A stretch of DNA of 60,622 nucleotides, from assembly GCA_035551995.1 (NCBI GenBank), contig DASZME010000038.1, forward strand, positions 1-60,622. The letters are read 5' to 3'. The notes beneath the pieces are model-generated. The model was not told where the DNA came from. It was given only the letters and a program-made list of their open reading frames with translations, and did not search any database. Shown piece after piece: positions 50,522 through 58,500 of this stretch (the stretch's first letter is position 1; each line of letters opens with the position of its first letter). The position numbers and the translations under genes are program-made. Origin of the DNA: RYN-428 sp035551995 (lineage in GTDB: Bacteria; Planctomycetota; Phycisphaerae; Tepidisphaerales; Tepidisphaeraceae).

Positions 50522-50608
50522 GCGTTTCTGCGTTTAGCGGACGTTTAGCGGCCCCGCTTGCGGGGCGTTGTTCGCGACGCAACGTCGCTTCACCAACATG
50601 AGAAACGC
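50522..50608. repeat. REP-like palindromic element
   Basis: The core CGTTTAGCGGCCCCGCTTGC (50542-50561) is followed by GGGGCGTT and bounded by outer arms GCGTTTCT and AGAAACGC. A partial extra TTTAGCGG precedes it. It is the same family as at 10506-10578 and 46053-46144. It lies 21 bases after the Uma2 pseudogene. Confidence 0.6.
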
Positions 50609-50609
50609 T

Positions 50610-50930
50610 CTAATTGCAAATATCATTCGCGAGGCGGCCCTGTTCAGGGGTAACGGCTGATTCTCCGGCCTTTCGGAACCGCGCGTAGTCCGATGCCAGC
50701 CAGCCTAGCAAAAAGATAAAAACAAACGCGGTGGCCGGCACGGCAATTTCGGCGAGGACAAGAAGGATGAGCCCTGGCGTCGGTCCGACCTTCGGGTCAT
50801 CGCCCCGAATCGCGGCATAGAGCGCACACACCACAAGGAGCAGAAAGTCACCGATCAATAGCGAAACCACCACGCGCGAAAATGGTTTTGTCACACGCGG
50901 TGTAGTCCGGACGTAGACGATCGTCGCCAT
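50610..50930 (-). CDS. Small membrane protein of unknown function
   Basis: A 106-residue protein with two or three hydrophobic segments: VVVSLLIGDFLLLVVCALYA (about 20-39) and, after a short loop, LILLVLAEIAVPATAFVFIF (about 54-75) continuing into LLGWLA. The N-terminus is short and the C-terminal 30 residues are polar. I recognise no family. The gene stands alone between a repeat element and the protease gene, on the same strand as the protease. Confidence 0.55.
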   Translation of the reverse strand: MATIVYVRTTPRVTKPFSRVVVSLLIGDFLLLVVCALYAAIRGDDPKVGPTPGLILLVLAEIAVPATAFVFIFLLGWLASDYARFRKAGESAVTPEQGRLANDICN

Positions 50931-51009
50931 AAACGCCGTTGGGTCGGAAAACGCGTGAGCCGCGGATCGATCCTTCGCAAGCGTGAAATGTAACCTACTT
51001 CAACCTTCC

Positions 51010-53295
51010 TTAAATCTGCGCCCCCGCTAATTGCAGCTTCAACAGCAACAACGCCGCCGACAATTGCGGATCGCTGGACAGCAAGCCCTTTTTCGATTTC
51101 TTGCCGCCCTTGGCGTCCATCTTCTCGTCGGCTTTTTTTCCCTTCTCTTCCAGTTTCGGGGAATCGCCATGCGCGGGAGCGCCGGGGTCGCGCAGGACGT
51201 CGGAATCCTGCCGCGCGTCGATCGCCGCCCGCATTTGCTCCGGCGTCATTTCCACCGTCACGTCCGGCTCAACGCCCCACTCCTTGCTGTTTTCTTCGCG
51301 ATGCAGGCAACGACCACTGGGAAGATAATAGTGGCTGGTCGTCAACTTCAAATAAGCGCTGCGATCGGCGAGCGGGAAGAGCATCTGCACACTTCCCTTG
51401 CCGAACGTGCGCTCACCGACGATCAGGGCGCGCTTTTGGTCTTTCAGGGCGCCGGAGACGATTTCACTGGCGCTGGCGGAATACTGGTTGACCAGCACGA
51501 CCAGCGGAAGATCGGTGTCGCCTTCGTCGGGCTTGGCCACGGCGACCGTCGGCGGGTTGCCGGTGTCACGGTCGGGATGCGTCGAGACGATGACGCCTTC
51601 CTTAAGGAACTTGTCGGCAATCTCGGTGGCGGACGTCAGCAGACCGCCGGGGTTATAGCGTAGGTCAAGAATGATGCCGCGGCCGCCGTTTTCCTTGATC
51701 TGGTCGATCGCCTTGTCCAGCTCGCGAGGGGAATCCTTGGTGAAGTTGGTCAGCCGCATGTAAGCGATTTTATTTTCCGGATCGACGGTGTAATCCCATC
51801 CGCCGCCCGGCTTTCGAAGCCAGCCTTTTAGACTGGCCACCTTGATGGTTTCTCGTTTGATCGCATAATCCTTGACCCGGCCATCGGGGCTGCGGACGGT
51901 CAGAGTGACCAAAGTGCCCGAGGGTCCGGTGATGGTGCGGACGGCCTGGTTCAAGCTGATATTCTTTGCGCTCTTGCCGTTGATGTGGCTGATGATGTCG
52001 TCGGGCTTGATGCCGGCCTTGTAAGCGGGCGTATCTTCCAGCGGGCTGACGACTTTCAGATTGCCTCCGTCGTCGCTTTGGATTTGGATGCCGACGCCGC
52101 TAAATTCGCCTTGCGTGGTCTTGTTGAACTCTTCCAGATCGCTCGGCCAGATCATGTTGGTGAACGGGTCGCACTCGGCAAACGCGCCGTCGGCGAATTC
52201 GCTGACCAAAACTTCCTCGGGGATCTTGACGGTATCACCGTTGATCGCCTTGATCTTCATTAACGTGGTGCGAAGGGCAAGGCGTTCGCTGTTGTCATCG
52301 GCGGCTTTCTTATTCGCGGCCACTTCGTCATCAAGCGCTTCGATAAAAGTCGCTTTCTTGGCGGGATCCGCCAGGCCGGTGAATGATTTCTCCAGGCCGT
52401 GGGTGCTGACGACCGCCTCGATGCCATTGAGGCCGCCGAGGGCGAGCTGCTTATAGTTGACGTCGCGATAGTAATTTTGCTTGGCGTCGATCAGCGCGTC
52501 CCACAGCATGTCCATCCGCACGCCGCGGAGCGTCTCACGCCAATCGACCTTGAAATTCTCCCCGTCGGCATCCACCGTCTGGGTGGCGGGCGGGCGAATG
52601 ACGGCCACCTGGGTCGATGGCTGCGTGGACGGCCTCAACAGCGCGTCCACCTCGTCTCGCTCTTTCTGGTCCCCTTCCTGAAGTTGCCGTAACACGTCCG
52701 GCGTGTAGAGCGCCAACAACCGCACCCGACGCGTCGACAATTTCAGCTTGTCTTTCCACGTCGGAACCGCCGGCTCGATCGAACCCAAATCCGAATAGAT
52801 CCGAAGCGACTTCACCCACTGTTCATTCTTGTCGTATTTCTCGGCCCGCGTGATCGAATCCTTAATCAGATCGTCAACCCCCGCCTCAGTTCGAAACTGA
52901 TCTTTGTTGTCGGCCAGCAGGTATGCGCGGGAAGCCAGGTCGATGGCGTAATCGGGATGCCCCTTGTGCATCAGCAATTCGACGTTGGCCAGCGCCTTCT
53001 TATATTGCTCGTGGCGTTCGCTGGCGAACTCTTCGCGTTGAGTCTCGAAATTGCTCGCCCATCCGGCCATCCGCACCACCGACGGATCATGCGACAGTGC
53101 CGCGGCTCGGGTAAGCAGTTCATTGGTGCGGTCGAAGTGGCCGCCGCGTAATGCCTTGAACGCATCGACCTTGAGTTGTTCGACGGCCGCGACTTCCTGC
53201 GCCGCCCCTTGAAGCCGCGCAGGCCGACTCACCAACAAGACGCCGGCGACCGCCAACGCAACAACCACGACTCCGGCTCGCGAAAAACGATTCAT
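51010..53295 (-). CDS. S41-family C-terminal processing protease with PDZ domain
   Basis: A 761-residue exported protease. The start at 53295 follows AAAGGATCC; a membrane/signal segment (VVVVALAVAGVLLV) comes next. An N-terminal region of about 370 residues is helical and not assigned. The PDZ domain spans about 397-475 (GVGIQIQSDDGGNL, VSPLEDTPAYKAGIKPDDII). The S41 core follows with GIILDLRYNPGGLL, the catalytic Ser in NQYSASASEIV (about 606) and the Lys in GERTFGKGSVQ (about 632). A long charged tail ends it. Such enzymes trim envelope proteins at their C-termini. The extra N-terminal region is much longer than in standard CtpA. Confidence 0.92.
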   Translation of the reverse strand: MNRFSRAGVVVVALAVAGVLLVSRPARLQGAAQEVAAVEQLKVDAFKALRGGHFDRTNELLTRAAALSHDPSVVRMAGWASNFETQREEFASERHEQYKKALANVELLMHKGHPDYAIDLASRAYLLADNKDQFRTEAGVDDLIKDSITRAEKYDKNEQWVKSLRIYSDLGSIEPAVPTWKDKLKLSTRRVRLLALYTPDVLRQLQEGDQKERDEVDALLRPSTQPSTQVAVIRPPATQTVDADGENFKVDWRETLRGVRMDMLWDALIDAKQNYYRDVNYKQLALGGLNGIEAVVSTHGLEKSFTGLADPAKKATFIEALDDEVAANKKAADDNSERLALRTTLMKIKAINGDTVKIPEEVLVSEFADGAFAECDPFTNMIWPSDLEEFNKTTQGEFSGVGIQIQSDDGGNLKVVSPLEDTPAYKAGIKPDDIISHINGKSAKNISLNQAVRTITGPSGTLVTLTVRSPDGRVKDYAIKRETIKVASLKGWLRKPGGGWDYTVDPENKIAYMRLTNFTKDSPRELDKAIDQIKENGGRGIILDLRYNPGGLLTSATEIADKFLKEGVIVSTHPDRDTGNPPTVAVAKPDEGDTDLPLVVLVNQYSASASEIVSGALKDQKRALIVGERTFGKGSVQMLFPLADRSAYLKLTTSHYYLPSGRCLHREENSKEWGVEPDVTVEMTPEQMRAAIDARQDSDVLRDPGAPAHGDSPKLEEKGKKADEKMDAKGGKKSKKGLLSSDPQLSAALLLLKLQLAGAQI

Positions 53296-53611
53296 GAGAG
53301 GATCCTTTGACTAGCGTCATCACCAGGACATCAGTCGGCGGGCAGCTTTCGACGCGGCAACATTATATCGTCAATAGTTGCCGGTCAAACGGCTCATGCC
53401 CGGATTGTGCGACGGACAACCTTTAGACGTCTCACGAGCCGATTAGTTCACACAACAAATGAACGGCTGCGAGCCGCGCTCCTTTTTGATACCGGCCTCC
53501 ACGGCCCGCTGTTGCTGTAACGGCAAGCGGTTCTATTGTAGCATGCGCGATTTCCCGCGGCGCCGCGGGAATTCTTCGGATCGACGCGCTATTTTCTGGG
53601 ACCACTTGCCG
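53296..53611. other. Divergent promoter gap
   Basis: 316 bases between the divergent protease and argS genes. The frame of argS stays open upstream, but the residues (CCCNGKRFYC and similar) are not like ArgRS. The region must carry both promoters; no convincing boxes were picked out. Confidence 0.4.
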
Positions 53612-55345
53612 ATGCTCACGATTGCCTCCCAATTGGACAAAATCTTCCGCGCCGCGATGACCGCCGCGTTCGGCGTCGATGCCGACCCGCTTGTGGCCGT
53701 CTCCCAAAACGAAAAGTTCGGCGACTATCAATCCAATGCCGCCATGGGTCTGGCCAAGCTGCTTTCCGAGAAGACCAGCCAGAAAACCAATCCGCGCGCG
53801 GTCGCCGAACAGATCAAAGCGAAGCTCGAGCTCGGCGATATCGCCCAGGAGGTGTCGATCGCCGGCCCCGGCTTTATCAACGTGCGGCTTTCCCCCCAAT
53901 GGCTGGCGCGACAGCTTCAAAGTATCGCCGGCGATGAACGGCTCGGCGCCGAAAAAACCGCCGGCCCGCTGACCGTCGTCGTCGATTATTCCGGCCCCAA
54001 CGTGGCCAAGCAAATGCACGTCGGCCATCTTCGCAGCACCATCATCGGCGACTCCATCGCCCGCGTCATCGAGTTTCAGGGCCACGACGTCATCCGGCAA
54101 AACCACATCGGCGATTGGGGCACCCAATTTGGAATGTTGATCGCGTTCCTCAAAACGCAAGGCCGGGAGCAAAACGCGCAGATCGAGGATCTGGAGGACT
54201 TTTATCGCAAGTCCAAGGCGAAGTTCGACGCCAACCCGGCGTTTCAGGACGAAGCGAGAAAGAACGTCGTTCGATTGCAAGCCGGCGACGCCGAGGAATT
54301 AGCGCTCTGGAAGCGCATCGTCGAAGAAACGCGCCGGCACTACGAGCCGATCTACAAACGTCTGGACGTAAAACTTGGCCTGGAAAATGAACGTGGGGAA
54401 TCATTCTACAACCCGACGTTGCGCGGCGTGGTCGATGACCTGAAATCCAAGGGCGTCGCGCGAGAAAGCGACGGCGCCATCGCAATCTTTGTCGAAGGGT
54501 TTGAAAATCCCCTGCTCATCGAAAAATCGGGCGGCGGTTTTCTTTACGGCGCCACCGACTTGGCCGCGATTCGATTCCGCGCCGAACAACTTCACGCCGA
54601 TCGGATCATCTACACCCACGATTCGCGCCAGGCCCAGCACTTCAACCAGGTTTTCGACGCCGCCCGTCGCGCCGGCTGGGCCGACGGCGTCGCCCTCGAA
54701 TACGCCCCCTTCGGCACCATGCTCGGCGAAGACGGCAAACCCTTCAAAACCCGCAGCGGCGATACCGTCAAACTGAAAGAACTTCTCGACGAAGCCGAGG
54801 AACGCGCGTTGGCCGTCGTCACCGCGAAGAACGGAGAACTCACCGCCGACCATCGCAATCAGATCGCCCACGCCGTCGGCATCGGCGCCGTGAAATACGC
54901 CGATCTATCCAAGGATCGCATCAGCGACTACATGTTTTCCTGGGATAAAATGCTAAGCTTCGACGGCAACACCGCCCCCTACCTTCAAAACGCCTATGTG
55001 CGCGTGCATGGCATTTTTCGCAAAGCCAGATCGCTCGAAATCAACCGCGGCGCCGTCACATCCGCGACGATCCTCCTTCAATCCCCGCATGAGGCGGCGA
55101 TCGCCAAGCAGATTTTACGACTCGGCGAGATCGTCAATCTGGTTGGCCGCGAGCTAAAGCCGCATCATCTGTGCGCGTATTTATATGATCTTGCCACCCA
55201 ATTTCATGCCTTCTTCGAGCATTGCCCGGTACTGAAGTCCGAAGGATCAATTCGGGAAAGCAGGCTCGCGCTATGCGAATTGACGGGCCGAACGCTTGGC
55301 GTGGGGCTGGATCTACTGGGCATTGAGCATCCGGAACAAATGTAA
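53612..55345 (+). CDS. argS: Arginyl-tRNA synthetase
   Basis: A 577-residue class I synthetase that charges tRNA-Arg. The start is placed at 53612 (MLTIASQLDKIFRAAMTAAF), where the N-terminal additional domain begins. The HIGH motif appears in DYSGPNVAKQMHVGHLRSTI, followed by RQNHIGDWGTQFGMLIAF. FKTRSGDTVKL replaces the KMSKS loop, as usual in ArgRS. The anticodon domain contains YLQNAYVRVHGIFRKA and the protein ends LGVGLDLLGIEHPEQM, the family ending. It converges with the Ig-repeat gene; a strong hairpin lies between them. Confidence 0.96.
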   Translation: MLTIASQLDKIFRAAMTAAFGVDADPLVAVSQNEKFGDYQSNAAMGLAKLLSEKTSQKTNPRAVAEQIKAKLELGDIAQEVSIAGPGFINVRLSPQWLARQLQSIAGDERLGAEKTAGPLTVVVDYSGPNVAKQMHVGHLRSTIIGDSIARVIEFQGHDVIRQNHIGDWGTQFGMLIAFLKTQGREQNAQIEDLEDFYRKSKAKFDANPAFQDEARKNVVRLQAGDAEELALWKRIVEETRRHYEPIYKRLDVKLGLENERGESFYNPTLRGVVDDLKSKGVARESDGAIAIFVEGFENPLLIEKSGGGFLYGATDLAAIRFRAEQLHADRIIYTHDSRQAQHFNQVFDAARRAGWADGVALEYAPFGTMLGEDGKPFKTRSGDTVKLKELLDEAEERALAVVTAKNGELTADHRNQIAHAVGIGAVKYADLSKDRISDYMFSWDKMLSFDGNTAPYLQNAYVRVHGIFRKARSLEINRGAVTSATILLQSPHEAAIAKQILRLGEIVNLVGRELKPHHLCAYLYDLATQFHAFFEHCPVLKSEGSIRESRLALCELTGRTLGVGLDLLGIEHPEQM

Positions 55346-55432
55346 ACCGATCGCATCTGTGCAGCGAGCGTCAGCTGCAAGCGCAGTCTACCATTTTTGG
55401 CATTTATACTTTTTTACAACAGCAAACGCCGG

Positions 55433-55464
55433 CGGCGTCCCTCGCTTTTACGCGAGGGACGCCG
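55433..55464. terminator. Bidirectional terminator between argS and the Ig-repeat gene
   Basis: CGGCGTCCCTCGC and GCGAGGGACGCCG form a perfect 13-bp stem with a 6-base loop between convergent genes. On the minus strand a T-rich run follows some 14 bases later. Confidence 0.7.
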
Positions 55465-55513
55465 TGGCTGCGTTAAACGAGACGGCTTGGCGCCGTCAGC
55501 GGCTCAGAACGGA

Positions 55514-58500
55514 TCAGCCGTGGGCGGAGGAAACGAGCGCCACCGAGAACTGATCGCTCGGCAACTGGTTGCTGCCCGAGCCCAGACCGGTGATGGAGGT
55601 CAGTGTGGTTTGCGCCTTGTGTCCATGGCTACGGACGGCGCCGGTGATCACCGTGTCCGATGCCGATCCGCTGATGATCAGAGTATCGCCCTGACCGTCG
55701 GGCTGGCGGACCAGCAGCATCGTTCCCGAACCACTAAGCTTGAGAACGACGCTGTTGCCCGCCGCATCGACATAGCTCAGCCGTCGGCCCATTCCAAAGC
55801 GAAGCTGAAGGGCCGAGCCCACGTCTCCGTTGCCGGTTCCGTCGAGCGGGATGCCGTTTGTTCCCATGATGGCCGAGGCGTCGGCGGTCAGGACGTAGAA
55901 CTTGTTGGCCTGCAGCGCCTTGGTGGTTTGGACGGAAATCGCCTGTGTCGTGGGATCGTAGGTGACGCCGGTGATTTGCTTGGCGTTGGATTTCACCTTC
56001 TTGCTGGTCTTCCCGTTATCGCCTTGATAGATGGTGAAGGCCGACATCGGGGGCGCGGCCGAAATCGGCTGCGTCAGGCTGATCTGGACTGAAGATCCCT
56101 GTTTCTTGGTCCCGGGCGTCGCGGGGGCGGGCGTCACGGTAAACGCGTTGTTCTGGACCGAAGGTCCGTCGGCGACGGTCAGGGCGAAGCTTTGGCTGGC
56201 GTCGGGCGATACGCCGTTGCTGGCGACGATGGTCAGGTTATAGACCGCCCCGGTGCTCGCGGCGGGGACTCCGGCGAGGGTTGCCGTACCGTTGCCGTTA
56301 TCGGTGAAGGTCACCCCGGTGGGGAGCGTGCCGGTCACGTGCAGGGTCGGAGCCGGGAAACCGCTGGTATGGAACGTAACGGTATTGGCCGCCCCGACGG
56401 CGAAGGTCGCGCCGGTGTTGACGGTAACGGCCGGCGCCTGGTTGATCGTGAGCGTAAGTGTCTGTGAGTCGCTGGTGACGCCGTTGGTTGCGTTTAGAGA
56501 AACGTGGTAGACACCGCCGGTGGCGCCGGCGGGCGTTCCGGTGAGGGTCGCCGTGCCGTCGCCGTTATCCTGGAAGCTTAGTCCGGTCGGAAGGGCGCCG
56601 CTGAGGGTGATCAGCGGAGTTAACCCGCCGGTGGTCGTGATGGTGAAGGACGCGACGGCGCCGGCCGTGAAGGTGGCGTGATTGACGCTGGTGATCGCTT
56701 CGGCCGCGTTGACGGTTTGCATGACGGCGGCGGAAGTGCTGCCGTTAAAGCTAGAGTCGCCGTCGTAGACGCTTGTCACCGAATGCGATCCGTCGGAGAG
56801 CGTCGTGGAAGTGAAGGTGGCGACGCCGGACCCGTTGATCGTCCCGGTTCCCAGAAGCGTGCTTCCGTCATAGAAGCTCACCGCGCCCGTCGGGACGCCG
56901 GCGCCTGGGCCGGTGACGCTGACGGTGGCGGTAAACGTCGCCGGCTGGCCGAATATGGTCACGCTCGAAGCGGTGACCTCGGTGACGGCGGTGTCGGCGC
57001 CGCTGACGACCTTCGTGAGCGCCGACGAGGTGCTGCCGTTGAAGTTCGCATTGCCGGCATACACGCTGGTGATCGAATGCGACCCGGCGGAAAGACTGGA
57101 GACGGCGAGGCTGGCGATGTCAGACCCGTTGAGCGTGGCGGTTCCGAGCAACGTGGCGCCGTCGTAGAAGCTTACCGTTCCCGTCGGCGTGCCCGCGCCG
57201 GGCGCGACCGCGATTACGATCGCCGACAAGACGGTGGATTGGCCGAACACGGTGGAACTGGGCGTGGCGGTTGTCGTCACGCTGGAGTTGGCCTGGACGA
57301 CGGTTTTGGCCGACGCGGGGGAAGTGGCGCCGTTGAAATTGCCGTTGCCGCCATAGACGCTGGTAATCGAATGCGATCCGACGGGCAGCGTGGAGATCGC
57401 GAGGGCGGCGACGCCCGACCCGTTGAGGGCGCCCGTGCCGAGGAGCGTGGCGCCGTCGAAGAAGCTCACCGTTCCAGTCGGCACGCCGACGCCGGGGGCG
57501 GTGGCCGTCACGATAGACGTGAGCGTGGCCGACTGGCCGAAGGCGCTGGAGCCGGTTCCGGTCGTGACGACTGACGTGCTGGCCTTGGTCACGGTGTCGG
57601 TCGTTACCGATGAGGTGCTGCCGTTATAGTTCGCGTCGCCGGAGAAGACGCCGGTGATCGAGTGCGATCCGACGGGCAGCGTGGTCGAGAAAGTCGCGTC
57701 GCCGGAATTGTCGAGCGTGGCGGTTCCAAGCAGTGTGGCGCCGTTGAAGAAGCTGACCGTGCCGGTCTGGCCTTCGAGGTCGGCGGCGTTGACGTTTGAG
57801 GTGCTGACGGTCGCCGAGAGCGTGGTCGATTGACCAAACACGCTCGGGGTGGCGGTCACGATCACGCCAGTGTCGGCTTTGGCGACGGTGGTCGTATCGG
57901 CCGGCGAGGTGCTGGCGTCAAAGTCGCTGTCCCCGTTGTAAACGCCGGTGATCGAGTGCGATCCGGGGGAAAGCTGCAGGGACGCGAGGGTGGCGACGCT
58001 GGAGCCGTCGAGCGTGCTGGTTCCCAGGAGCGTGGCGCCGTCGAAGAAGCTGACGGTCCCGGTCGGGACGCCGGCGCCGGGGGCGACGGGCGCCACCGCG
58101 GCCGAAACCGTAACCATGTCGCCGAACGTGCTGGGGTCGGCGGAGGCGCTCACGGCCACCGTTGAATTTGCCTGGCTGACGGTGGTTGTATCCGCGAGCG
58201 AGGTGCTGGTGGAGAAGTTGGCGTCGCCGTTATAGACGCTGGTCACTGCGTTGGATCCGACGTCCAAAGCGGAAGAGAAGGTGGCGACGCCGGAGCCGTC
58301 GAGCGTTTGGGCGCCGATCAGCGTGGCGCCGTCGAAGAAGGAGACCGTGCCGGTCGGGACGCCGGCGCCCGGGGCGACGGCCGTTACCGTGGCCGTGAAA
58401 GTGGCCGACTGACCGAAGACGGTGGGATCAGGGGCGCCGGTTAGAGCGACCGTCGTGCCGGCCTGGTTGACCGTCGTGATGGCCAGCGGCGAGACGCTGG

